From Lasiosphaeris hirsuta (Eukaryota > Ascomycota > Sordariomycetes > Sordariales > Lasiosphaeriaceae): DNA of 64,000 nt. This document shows positions 41,469-52,679 of this stretch, in pieces (position 1 is the first letter of the stretch; each line of letters starts with the position of its first letter). Below the pieces are notes generated by a model. The model had not been told where the DNA came from and made no database searches. It worked only from the letters and a program-made list of their open reading frames with translations. A program made the position numbers and the translations under genes. The stretch is taken from assembly GCA_030549175.1 (NCBI GenBank), contig JAUKUA010000001.1:7564001-7628000 (forward strand), given 5' to 3'.

Positions 41469-43445
41469 AGCTGATTCGCTTGGCGGAATACTAGTGAGTC
41501 GCTAACGTCTGTAATCTCTGTAAATTCCACAGGACGACAATGTTCCGGCAGCTCAGGGTGGTACTGTGATCGATAACGACCGAAAGCGAGTGGCACGACG
41601 ATGGCATATATGCGATCCATGGCCAGGAACCGGACGCAGACCGGAGCGCTCCAAGAGGAGCCATCCTCGCTATCGGAGGCATTCAAGTCCAGAGTTGTCG
41701 GCCTTCTGGCACTGTCTTTCCGCGCGATCCAGGCAAGTTTTGGGCGCGATTCGGTAGCTGCCGGTGCATGAAGGGTGGTTGCAGCGCTGATGCAGGGCTG
41801 CTGCACGGCTGAAGAGCGGAGGTGGCATTTTCTTTCTCGGAGTTTCTTGGACTTTTTCTGTTCTTCCTTGGCATTTCTTGTGAGCTGCCTCCTGTCTTCG
41901 TGGTGGGGAGGATTGTGTGTGGCCCGTGCCCGTAGGGCGGGAGATAGTCCGATCCAATAATTCCCGATCGCTCCCTCCTTCCTAAATTTCAACCATCAAA
42001 TCGCACCTGCAATGCTGTCACTGTGTGCATTACTTCCTGCAGCAGCTGCTGCGACCTGTGCTCTCACAATCGTGCCGGAAGAAGTTTATTCTCAACTCTT
42101 CCAAGCAGCTAGTGGGGAAATTGGCCCATCTCAATCTTCAGTGCCGACAGCTTGAGCCTTGAGTTGAGAATGCCATCCCACACATCACCTGCAGCTTCCC
42201 AGGCTGTGGCTTTTGGGCGATGATGCACCCTGCTGTACCTGCTTCTCCCGCTGCTTTCTCGCCGTAATCGACGCCATCCACTCCCAAAATCGGCCCTAAG
42301 CAACTCCGCCGTATTGAGCCGAATGCTTCTGGGAAATATGTCCAGTCCGTGACACAGCAGTGTTCCTTCGCTCTGGTTACCTGCCTTCGCCCTGTTCTTA
42401 CCTAACGAAGTCAACGAAGTCAGAGCCCGGAGTCGTCCCTCGCTTCCATCCATCCTGTGTGTCATACACACATGCGAGTTCCCGCTGCCAAGCTGCAGCA
42501 TCGCAAGTCTCGGTGTAACTCCAATGCAACTCGCAAATCATCACGAGACAATGAAGCAATGCAACCTTAGTCCCCGGAGTACGGACTAACCTACAAGTTT
42601 CGATGACGGAAATCAGAGGATTCTACATCAATATGGCTCTGCTTCTGTCCATCGTGAGTGGCAGATATGAGGTTGACTGGGGCCTCCACTTCCTTCCCAA
42701 GCACCTGTACCATTGCTGATCCTTGACTGACTTTCTCGTCACCGCTAGATGAGCATTTTTGTCTTGGTAAGGAGCGGAACAAAGGGCTGTCGATTACGGT
42801 CCCCTCTTACACCAAGCATGCCAGCTCAGCAGGCGTCGACCCTGCCAGGAGTCTCGATACCTCAACTGGCCGAAGTCGGTCGTACAAAACATCCCGATTA
42901 GGATCTCGAGATTCCAAAGAGATCGCCGCTGGTATATACCTTGAGGACTTTCGGACTTACCAACACAGCTTGCGGATGCACAAGTTCATGAAGCGATCGA
43001 CCCTCACTCATTGTCTCGGATGCCCTTCCTTCTTGACGCTGCGCGCAGCCACCCCAACGGCACGCTCGACTCCCCAATGTTGCTGAGCTCTAAACCCTGC
43101 TTATTTCTTCGTCCGGACGACTGTCTACTCGGGCGTACAGGAGCCTCATCGTTATGCTCAAACCCCTCTGTTCTGCCAACTACATTTCCTTGTGGGTGCT
43201 ATCGGCTGTCACGGGTCACGACATGGACTAGGATGCTCCTGCCAAGTGGTCGCCGGCATGTGGGAAGGTGGAGGACTGCAGCAGTGGGCCACACACTCCA
43301 CCCATCTCCTCCTGCCCAGCCAATACCCTCAGCTCGAATTCAGGCTTCACGATTCCTCGACCCCATAGAATTTACAATGCTCAATTTTCTGTGGATAGAG
43401 CATTCCACCGACAGGCAAGCTTATCCAAACACCCAACCTGGAACA
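41469..43445. other. Intergenic, no supportable gene
   Basis: About 2 kb. Frames on both strands across 41018-41990 overlap the TmpA-like gene or its promoter as shadows. The frames at 42109-42501 and 43011-43460 have no motif. The last bases lead into the tRNA-Gly at 43446. Confidence 0.5.
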
Positions 43446-43529
43446 GCGCCAGTGGTTTAGTGGTAAAATCCATCGTTGCCATAAAAATGCAATATCGATG
43501 GGCCCCGCGTTCAATTCGCGGCTGGCGCA
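43446..43529 (+). tRNA. tRNA-Gly(GCC) with 13-nt intron
   Basis: Identical in its mature part to the tRNA-Gly at 31098 except for one base in the T loop (TTCAATT instead of TTCGATT). A 13-nt A-rich intron (TAAAAATGCAATA, ends ambiguous by one base) lies after position 37, the normal tRNA intron site. TTTCTTTTT follows at once as a terminator candidate. The changed G in the B box could lower TFIIIC binding. Confidence 0.85.
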
Positions 43530-43723
43530 AACATTTCTTTTTGTCCCAAGTTACATTCCGTTCCTTACTTAGTTATTCGAAAACTTGTCTTCATTTTCGA
43601 TTTATCCCAAACCATTTTACTCCAACCTTCCTCAACCCATTCCTGGCAGAAAAGCTTCGGACTTTCGAGGCCGCAGATGACGTCTACTAACCAGTCTTTG
43701 CCGAACACGGAACCTTTATATTT

Positions 43724-45480
43724 TTGAACCTTCCTACGGTCTTGAAAAGGCTCGCGGGACTGCCGTGGAGCTCCTCAGCTCTAATCACTCTCACCTTGTT
43801 TTTCGCCTCGTCCCAGATGGCAAACCGCTGCCAAAGGGTCCATACTTTTGGTCAGGCAATGCTGTCTACCAGGCCTGGAGGCTGTATGCGGATGATTTGC
43901 GCGCCTTTGTGCTGGCAACTCTCCCGAGCTTAGTATCGAGGTACATTTATGGCTAAACACATTGCGACCAGACGCAAGCTCACCAAGCGCGATTTATAGC
44001 AGCAAGTACGCATTCGAGCCCCTCCTCACGACGTTAATGTATGGAAACGACCTTGCAGTGGCTATACCCTCTCGACTCTACACTCCACCTTCACCAGAGC
44101 TGCCATGAATGGGTTACGACTGTCAGTCATGGATAATGTCCACGTAGAGGGTGCTAAGACGTCTTTAAGTTGCCAGGCCTACATTAATTTTTATGTACCC
44201 CAGACCGAAACGGCTGCTTATACTAAGAAATTGATCAACATCGGTGCCGTCATCATCGGAAAGACCAAGATGAACGCCTTCGCAGGATCGGAAAAGCCAC
44301 CGAATCAAGGAATCGACTATTTCCCGCCGTGGAATCCCCGAGCTGATGGGTATCTTTGCCCAGCCGGGAGCTCCTCAGGATATGGAGTGACGGTAGCCGG
44401 CTACGAGTGGTGCGATGTCACGATTGGAACAGATAGTGAGTGCTTTGGTTCCTAGTGAATACTCTAACACACTGAATCTCCAGCTACCGGATGCAGTACG
44501 AGATGCCAGAGCAGCAACTGCTGAACGAGAAGTTTCTTGCGGCTATGGAGAACGTGCTTGGTGTCCAACATACCAAAATCAACCTTGCTGCCATGTGGAA
44601 AGAGTCCCTACTCATGGCTGCTGAGGGCAAGCCGATTGCGGAATACCTCGAGAATCTATGAATCAACCTCTGACCTGAGTGTGCTACTCCTGACCGAAGC
44701 CCAGACCGGCTTTTGGCCTATGTACTATGACGACTATCACACGTTTGACGACTTAAGAGAAGGATATCGGCAAAGCTTTGGCAAGGAGGTTTACGTCAGC
44801 CCATCGCAGCGGTGGAAATTGTGCACACAACCTGTTACTCTCCTTTACAAGCTATGGTCTGCTGACTACTGGCTATGGAACTTGGAGCTCAGGGCACTCC
44901 GGCACAGCGATTTCAGGGCCTCCGGGAATGCGAAGTCTACCGGGGGTGGACTAACGGCAAGTTCTCACACGGGACTCCGAAGGCAACGGGGAAGCGGTGA
45001 TCATTCTGCCGCTTGGGAACTCCAAACCCGACTACCGTGACGTGGATACCGGGTAGGTTTCTGGCCAAACAAATACAATGCCCGAGTACTCACCGGCTCT
45101 TAGGCCGCCAGGTGTCGTTAAATCCTTTGAGCCCGAGTACTTTGGTTTAGTTTCGGGTCTTCCCCAGATTGTCACACCTGGTATATCCTTCCATCAACCA
45201 ACCACCCTGCCCGTATCTCATTGTCCTCTAGTCGGCCAGTTTGCCTACAATTCCCAAACCAGCTAGCGCCAGGAATTTGTTCCAGTCATCGCCACTATTG
45301 CCGAGGCTAAAGGCAAGTTGGGCATCTGCTCTCATTCCTCCACCCGACTTTTCACTGGTGGATAAAAAGGAAGTGATGCCATGCTTGTCGAGCTCACCAA
45401 ACTGGCGTTGGAGAAGACAGGCTGGCCAACCGCCGTTCAGGTCGGTCGGTCGGAACTGCTTTCCCGAAGCTGAGGATAGT
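43724..45480 (+). pseudogene. Amidase (Arp1-like N-term), relic 2
   Basis: A nearly full-length but broken amidase gene. N-terminal part: AVELLSSNHSHLVFRLVPDG, GPYFWSGNAVYQAWRLY (43750-43950). Amidase core: MNGLRLSVMDNVHVEG, where Met replaces the catalytic Lys of the usual IKD motif, LINIGAVIIGKTK and CPAGSSSGYGV, the Gly-Ser loop (44105-44450). C-terminal part in shifting frames: MPEQQLLNEKFLAAMENVLG, YYDDYHTFDDLREGYRQSFG, VIILPLGNSKPDYRDVD, QEFVPVIATIAEAKG, LVELTKLALEKTGWPTAVQV (44490-45470). In-frame stops (for example after SQTS near 45265) and several frame changes remain even when introns are allowed. Same family as the relic at 20082-21272. The tRNA-Gly lies about 200 bp upstream. Confidence 0.75.
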
Positions 45481-47633
45481 TACCAAAATGCATCGATGCT
45501 CTCCCCGAGGCTTTCTTAAGCGATAGCCTCTAGGTCACCTCATTACCATAGCATCAGAAGAGCTGGACTAGGTTGCCCTGCACTTGACATCCGGGACGGG
45601 AAGAAGCTGGAAGGTGGGCTAGGGAAGTTGGAAGATGCGTCAGGGAGGAAATTGACAGAAGGTTGCCGCGTAAACCAGGTGCCAAGCCAAGTGTGCGCTC
45701 TGAATCTTGCAACCCTCATCTTCAAAAATACAACTAATTCAATCCATCCTGTGTGTGAGCCTCCACCTAAATAGTATCACAGTTATGAGCCTGGCGCTAA
45801 AACCCACAGTAACCTTTGGAAGTGACGCGATTCAGCACACACAACGTGCACACAAACACCTCTCTGATCCGCACGATCACTTCGACATACCTACACGGCT
45901 CTCTCTAGCTAGCACTCTCTGGCTCTCTACCTCTCTGATCCTCTCATTCACTCTCCTGCGCTCAGTATGGCCACCACCCAGGATTCGCAGCCACCGGCAT
46001 AGAGCTCCGCACACGCAACGATTGGCCGTCATGGTACGCGGAGCGCTCACGCCCCCTGGCTTAGATATGGATATAGAAGCAGGCTCAGCCGCGCCCAGTG
46101 TTGGCGCGCGCAGCCGTGCCACCCTTGACACACCAACACCACCACCATGGCCCGATATCCTTATCCCTGGCCCTGCTCATTTCCCTCCGCCTACAAGCGG
46201 TGTGTTAATACGGGACACGTTCACTGTGCTCCGCAACCTTCTTGAGACCTCCACGGCAAGCGCTGGGTGTATAGCCAGCTACTGGGCTAACCATCTAGGC
46301 CTTCGCTTTCTACTGGTTTCTTCTATGTATATTGGCCTAATAGATTCATCGCATGGCTATCTTGACACAGGGATCTTCAGCTAGTGCCAGGCCTGGCCTA
46401 TGGCCCGGCCTGTCAGCCGGTGTCAGCTGTGGCCCTGCTGCGTGCTAGCGCTGTGACAGTTGAGTCTAGGCCTAGGAGGGAGCAAGGTATACGACCGCGA
46501 GTTGGAAATCCTTCGCGGCCGGGGGTCCCTAGATCTCGGCTAGGCTGTGTGCCTTAGCCAGCCTGAAGATCCTGTGCCAGGAGAGATGCCACGATACCAC
46601 TGCTCCGGGTTCGTCCTAGCCGCAGGAGCGCTTATAGAGATACCTTGGCACGGAGGTAAGGGATAACTATCCCTATATCTTATATATAGTATATAAGAAG
46701 GCTAAGCTTCGTCTACCCTTTAGGACTCTCTTCTTCTCTTCTTTATCCCTTTGGTAAATAAGACCTCAAAAAGAATATCAGTTAAACCTATTAGAGCCGA
46801 GGGATAATTGAATTAGTCTCAGATGCTCAGACCAACGTAGGCTTCAATCGCAAGTTTGAATATACCCGCAGAGTGGTTTAAGGCTATTTGGGACGAAAAC
46901 ACCGTCCATCTCCTAGAGTTATAGTTACCTTATAGGGGTCTTAAACCCTTACGTACTAGTCGCTAACGGCGAATATCCTAGAAGTTAAATATTAATTAGT
47001 TAATAAATGTACTCTTTTCAAGGTTAGCTCTATATATTACCGGCGTTATATAAAGAGATTACTGTGTAAAGTGACGATCGCTATGGTACCTTGTTTTACT
47101 CTCAAGTTATAAGATATCTTCTGACTTAATTTGTAGCTCTCCTGGCATAGTTTTCATAGCAATGATAGCATGGATATCTGCTACTTTGGCTAAGGCGCCC
47201 CACAGGTTGTGCTTGTTGGCGCCGCGCATAATTGCTTCTGTGCTTCTGGGCATGCTTGGCGAGGAGGTGGTACTTTGGACGAATTTGCCCTTGGCATTGG
47301 GCCCCATTGAAAAGTGTGGCTGTTGGCGGTGGCCTGTGCCCACAGAGGCCTGTGCTCCACTGCCCAGACAGCCACTGCCTTTTCCCTGCACCACGCACTA
47401 CACATACCATCTATCTCACACCCTAGGTAGCAATATCATCACATTTCTCCCTACAGTGGCAACTGTAGATGTGGCCGCTGAAGAACAATGAGGCCGGCGT
47501 GGTTGCCTTTTGGGGATGAGCCGGCTTACATTTCTATTTCCCAACAAGCCGCATAGTATAACCCTCACTCTAACTAGGCATACTATTACTTCTTGCTGAA
47601 AAGGCAAGTCCCACTATTGGGTTGTCAGAGACT
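45481..47633. other. Repeat-rich intergenic region
   Basis: A plus-strand frame at 45707-46384 is open but shows no motif and low-complexity Ser/Leu/Thr content, so it is not called. The segment from about 46385 to 47105 is described separately. The rest, 47107-47633, has no supportable gene. Confidence 0.45.
46385..47105. repeat. TpA-rich repeat debris, probably RIP-mutated
   Basis: The composition changes sharply to TpA-rich sequence (for example TATCTTATATATAGTATATAA near 46676-46695, and TTAATTAGTTAATAAATG near 46991-47008) with no open frames, between ordinary GC-rich blocks. This is what RIP leaves in old repeats in Pezizomycotina. The source element cannot be named. Confidence 0.4.
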
Positions 47634-48536
47634 CTAATTCCGCACGTACCGCCAGACTTTGTCGGCGTAGTTCTGCAAATCCTGCACGCTATTATAAAAT
47701 CTCCTTCCCCAGGACCTGGATCTCGAAGGAAAAGAAGTCTGAACCCTAGAACTAATGCACCCCTAGTGACATTGTACGATACCGGGTCAGCGGTGGTATT
47801 CCGAGAGATGGTGATATTCTGCCGACATGTAGGCTGAAGGGCAGGAGCGTGTCGTGTCGTGGTAGCTCCTGGACGACTACCTCGTGGTTCTTCCTCCCAC
47901 TTCTCCAAGACGATGGCGCGGTCAGAATGGTCAAACTTGGCGAGAAGGGCGATCTTGACCTGGTGGTTTGACGTCCGAAACCACCACCGCATATCGTTAT
48001 GAAGCTCGCCAAGTGATTCCGAGTCTCCGGCTTCGATAACAAGTGTTGGCCAATCGTCTATTCCGGCACGCTCCGGATCTGGGCCGCCAGTCAAATCACC
48101 TTCTCCTCCGTCTCCTCCGGGATGACCTTGTGCTCGATATGTTATGTCACGGTACCGATTGAGCTCCAACCCCCCCCCCCCCCAATATTGCTCTGGACAA
48201 GCTGGTCGCGATACTGCTCGTAAAGCCTGATGTGGAGTTCTTCGTGAAGACGGGTGGGATCGTAATGATAAGAATCCGGGACACACTATTGTAGCGGCGA
48301 AACCGGAACCCGCGGCGCTTACGCATAACCTCGGCGAAATCATCAGCAGAGACATCTACATAATCAGCACACTATCAATACAGAAAACAAAGAAAGAGGT
48401 GATTCATACGTGTGACGACGAGGATATCTCCAGCTGTGCTATTGATTGTGGAAAAGAGACTTTCCACGTTGGTAAACCGTACAGTCGGCTCGCCTTGATT
48501 GAACTCTCCTGAAGCAGATGGAGGCACTTTTGCCAT
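47634..48536 (-). pseudogene. Conserved fungal hypothetical, frameshifted
   Basis: Belongs to a common fungal family without a firm function. Start ATG at 48536 (MAKVPPSASGEFNQG), an intron near 48350-48410, then DVSADDFAEVMRKRRGF, LHEELHIRLYEQYRDQLVQS, DWPTLVIEAGDSESLGELHN, DMRWWFRTSNHQVKIALL and a C-terminal VQDLQNYADKVW. The PTLVIEAG...KIALL core resembles a PD-(D/E)XK-type nuclease fold (inference). Two frame breaks are seen. A C14/G14 run at 48170-48183 sits inside the coding sequence and the frames on its two sides differ. One base is also missing before VQDLQNY near 47690. Probably a pseudogene or a sequencing-difficult homopolymer. Confidence 0.6.
48170..48183. repeat. Poly-C, 14 bp, inside coding sequence
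   Basis: Homopolymer within the minus-strand conserved gene. The upstream frame (RDQLVQSNI) and downstream frame (LELNRYRDITYRAQ) are out of register across it. Confidence 0.85.
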
Positions 48537-50988
48537 GTTGAATCTGGGATACCAGGGGCAAATGCAAAATAGGATGTGCAACTTTGCATGTGGGGAAATA
48601 GGATGGGGGAGATATATATCGGTGCTGAGATGCAGGGTTGTGCTGGGGAGCGGCTAGCCCGTGAGTCGCCGGATCCGGTATTGCCGTAGCAATGGCTTCT
48701 GCGAATGCGCTACGGATCCCCGGATCGGTCGACCCAAAGGAAACGTAATTTTCTCATGGTTGCTTTGGCATCTATTGTGGATAGTGATGATTATGTTCAC
48801 CACGGCTGCCTTCATTTATACCTAGTTGGTTCTTCCTTGCCCTTCCACTGAATACCCAACCTTCTTGTTCAGGCCGGTAGCTGCAACATCCGAAATCTTC
48901 GAGGTCAAAGGCCTGTTGGGAGGGAAAGAAACGTGCCGGGCCAGAATCACCATAGTTGAAGAGGCTAGCGGGAAGCATCAGGGACTATAGGGGCAACAAA
49001 GGACTGCGGAACAAAGGGTAGTCGACTATTCTGCTTCCAAGGTCAGGGACAGACTTCCATTCATCGCATACACAACCTTTGTTGCAGTTGTCTTTTCCCC
49101 CTAGCTCTGCAGCAGAGCGCCCGACCGGACCTTATCTCGACAACCACCGGCGCCATTGAGCTCTCTGCACACTAGAACGCCCGACATCTTTTTTCCGTGA
49201 GGGCTCCTCGATGGGTGGCATATAGGACATTCGCTTCCTTTGGGTTAGGCGCTATTACCCATAGCTTCATCCGCTCATCTTTCCCCCCTGGTTCTGCGAG
49301 CGACCCGGATGGTGTTGCAGGGCCAACTAGCAAGAGCCGCAAGTCAGTCCGGCCTTAGTAGACTAGATTTGTGCCATCAGCTCCCAGTAATAAGCAACTG
49401 ATCCTCGCTGTCCCGCCGTGTGCCTCAGCGATTGGGTCACGCCGAGCAGTATTTGCCTTGGCCATAAATGTTCACTAGCAGACAGGCGGTAACAAGACGT
49501 GGCCTAATGTTTCAACTTCGTAGACCTAGATTGCCTAGGCAGAATACTCTGGCCCAGATAGAAAAGAGTCCTGGACCGCCCAACTCTGTTGAAGTGATCC
49601 AGGCTTCAATTGATCTTCTTGCAACCACCTAACCACTGTTCCATCATCTTGCACTGCGGCCCCCGTGCGGCCCAGGACATGGCCCCAGACGAGGTGCGGT
49701 CGTCCTTCCTCCAGACCCGGAACCGACCGACCTGGAAAATTGAACGACAGGCCCTGCTCGAGGAGGATGAAGACTACGTCACCCCCGTTATCGAACTCCA
49801 CATCGCCGAACGTGCCGAGTTAGCTGAGATTCTCGTCAATCAGCCGGAACTGTCTCGCGGGAAAAGAGCTTAAGGAACTCGGTGTGCGGACCGTCGAGCT
49901 TATGGTTGCCCTTTGCCATACGCGAGAAACGGCAAAACGGATGACCCTTTGACAAAAAAAAAGAAAAAAAAGCGCCGGCTGATGTTCGAGTTGAAGAAGA
50001 GCCTCCAGGACGTGGTCTTCTCAAATGATCATGGCCAGTATCGCGTAGCAGAGGTTACTCTCTCTCTCTCCCCATCTCCCCAGTAGAGAGAGGTATGGCG
50101 CGGGACTTTGTATCATCGAATCCCCAATGGCCGGCCTGTCCACGCTGTTAAGGGTGAGAGATATTCTGTCTAGGATGTCGAATCCCTCTTCAACTCTCAG
50201 GTTGGTGTTTGTCTCCACTGACAGCTTTCGGGAATCCGAGGGTCAGCACCATGCTCGACTTGGGGCGCGTAACTAGGTCGCTATTCTGCATGCTCCTGTA
50301 CTGGGGGGTCTGTTTTGGATGTGTATACACACGGCGGGCCGAGAAGGATTGAAACGATTCCTAGGTCCTCGCGATATGGGCCTGTGAGGGGGCGGTGGCC
50401 TAGGGTTAGCAAAAGCTAGGCTAGGACAGAGCTGGGAACAGATATGTGAAATGGTAGCGTACAGACGGGGGCTTCCAGGTCGACGCAGGCGGGGAGATGG
50501 GCCTTGGACATGTAAATGGGCTGAAGACTGTCGTTCGACAGCACTCAATCGCCCTCCCCCTTCTATACCATTTCGAAGCGCACTACTTTCTATAGCGCGC
50601 CGTCCTAGATGGCGATAACCGCCCTCTTCCGCTTACCCCAGAACTTATCTCACGGTTACGAGGCCCCATCGAGACCCCCAGTAGGATCTCGACACCATCC
50701 CCTATTCAGGCCTCCACAACATAATTTTTGACGACATCCCTCACTACAATTTTTCACCATATGCATATCCAGCTCGGCATAGAATTATTATTTTTTTAAC
50801 ATGGTTTATTAGGGGTGGTACGCCAACCTCATACATCCTTTAATATTCCACGTGACATCTATCTACCCGAGTAGTAGGATCGTGATCCTAACGCTCAGAT
50901 TTTTGCAAGGGCGTTAGTCGCGGCGGCCATCTCCAGCTCGTCCTTGGCATCAATCCTGGGGGGTGCATCGTTTCTTGGTCCTGCAGGG
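48537..50988. other. Intergenic, with one unidentified frame
   Basis: No recognised gene in about 2.4 kb. A plus-strand frame at 49610-49873 (EVRSSFLQTRNRPTWKIERQ, VTPVIELHIAERAELAEIL) has coding-like composition and similar sequence continues to about 49950 in another frame; it is not identified and may be a decayed gene. The copia target site lies at the right edge. Confidence 0.35.
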
Positions 50989-50993
50989 ACCTT

Positions 50994-51157
50994 TGTTGGA
51001 GGTGGTGCCCCACCTCGAGGGTGCAGGGCGCACACGCCACCTCGCCTAGCTAGTGCCCTTTGGGCCACACCAAGATAGCTGTTGCAGGCCAGGGAAATCC
51101 TGGCCCGCAACACCACAGAATCGATCACCGTTTTCCCTTTGCTCTGTCTTACCCACA
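50994..51157 (+). repeat. 5' LTR of copia element
   Basis: 164 bp, TGTTGGAGG...CCCACA. It contains a perfect 7-bp stem hairpin at 50999-51016 (GAGGTGG-TGCC-CCACCTC) and a longer one at 51081-51111 (GTTGCAGGCCAGG-GAAAT-CCTGGCCCGCAAC, one mismatch). It matches the 3' LTR at 163 of 164 positions. Confidence 0.95.
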
Positions 51158-51169
51158 GGTTATGAGCCC
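51158..51169 (+). other. Primer-binding site, half-tRNA-iMet type
   Basis: GGTTATGAGCCC directly after the LTR. It is the complement of GGGCTCATAACC, the anticodon stem-loop of eukaryotic initiator tRNA-Met (anticodon CAU), not of a tRNA 3' end. This is the internal priming known for Drosophila copia. Confidence 0.75.
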
Positions 51170-51573
51170 TCCTGTACGCGCAACGCAACTATTTGCAATT
51201 AAACTTATATCACTGAATTCGCCTATTCCACGCGACTCAGAAGATATCTTCTTTTTCCAAATTGAAGGTGGTTGTGTAAAATCGCATTTTCCGCATTTTC
51301 GCATCATCCAACACCTTACCCCGCGATTGAGCTTTTCCTTTGCCAATCTGCACCTTCCTTTACCACTACGCAATACCATCCCTTGCCAGTGATCCTTCCA
51401 ATACTGTACAATACAGCCAGTATTCATTCTTCCATCAATCAAGCCCTCAATCGTGAGGCCATCCCGACGACAAGAAGCCTTCCAAATCTTCGAGAAAGGA
51501 AGCCGCGACAAAAGCCCTCATAACTTCGACAAGAGGCCGCGATTCCCGACGACAAAGCAGAGCTGTCATCATA

Positions 51574-52670
51574 GGTTCAGAGCTTAAGGCCACGATCCCA
51601 GTCCTGAAGGGCGAAAACAACTATGAGGCTTGGGCCTCCATCATCAGATTCCATCTACGTTATGATAATCTGGAAAATTACATCGACGAAGATGTCGAAG
51701 CGCCTGCCGATACAGATGTAGAGGCAAAGAAGAAGTGGAACAGAGATCGTATCAGAGTGAGTATCATGATCTAGGAGAGCCTCAACGATCCCAAGGTCTC
51801 GACAAAGCTACAGGCTGCAGGCTGGGAATACCATACAGGCGATCCATACAAGACCTGGACTATAGTCCGTAAGGTCATCAAGCATGAGAGTGAGGAAGCC
51901 ATCAGCAGTTACCTGGAGGAATATACCCATCTCAATCGCAAGACCTTTGACACAATGGAAGCCTTCGTCGCCAAGGTCCATTATCTTCGCAATAAGCTCG
52001 ATTCCGCACATACTCAGTGGGGTAGAAAACTCTCTGAAGGCTTCCACACCACCCACATCGTCAATTGCCTAAAGGCTAGATACCCTACGAACCACATGTT
52101 CTGGGAGAAGGCCCTAGCCAAGAAGGAACTTCTATGGACTAAACTCATGGAGGATCTTAATAACATTAGTAAAAGAGAAACCGAGGGTACGCGATTCGCA
52201 TCAATTGAAGTCAAAGGAGCGAAAGGAAACAAACTTAACAATCCATCTGACAATATAACCAACAACGGCAACAAAGGTAAGATAGCCAAGTGTAACAAGT
52301 GCCAGAAAACCTATCTGAAGACTTAGGCACACCAGCCTTGTGGCCACCACTATCCTCCAGGAGAAATCTGTTAGACCTGTAATCCAGAACAGGCTCCCGA
52401 TATATAGACATACAGGAAAACTGCGCTTGAACGTAAAGCCAGAGGAACGACTGCAACAACGGCAGTACTCTCGAACATAGGATCCGGCATTGTAAATCTA
52501 ACAAAGGTTAGATCTTCGAACCTGTTGTTCTCTACCAACATGGACATATAACAAGCCTTCATTAACCAATCCTTTTCTAGCTAACAACAAGTATCTATTA
52601 TTGACGATGAAGATTTATAACAAGTACTTATCATCGATCCGAAGAGCCATGTAGCATTTTACGAAGAAGA
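51574..52670 (+). pseudogene. Copia gag, broken
   Basis: Gag-like reading frame: PVLKGENNYEAWASIIRFHL at the N-terminus, FVAKVHYLRNKLDSAHTQW and EKALAKKELLWTKLMEDLNN in the middle, and a Cys/His region CNKCQKT...CGHHYPPGEIC replacing a standard zinc knuckle. In-frame stops lie at 51772 and 52324 and beyond. The changes CAG to TAG and CAA to TAA fit CpA to TpA transitions. The expected start position holds ATA (51571) just before GGT TCA, as a TpG to TpA change of an ATG would give (inference). Confidence 0.8.
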
Positions 52671-52679
52671 ACACCCTTT

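Noticed and set aside
50895..51188. Host gene disrupted by the copia insertion (minus-strand frame into the LTR)
   Set aside because: Joining the two flanks at the target site does not give a continuous frame; a stop appears at once on the right side.
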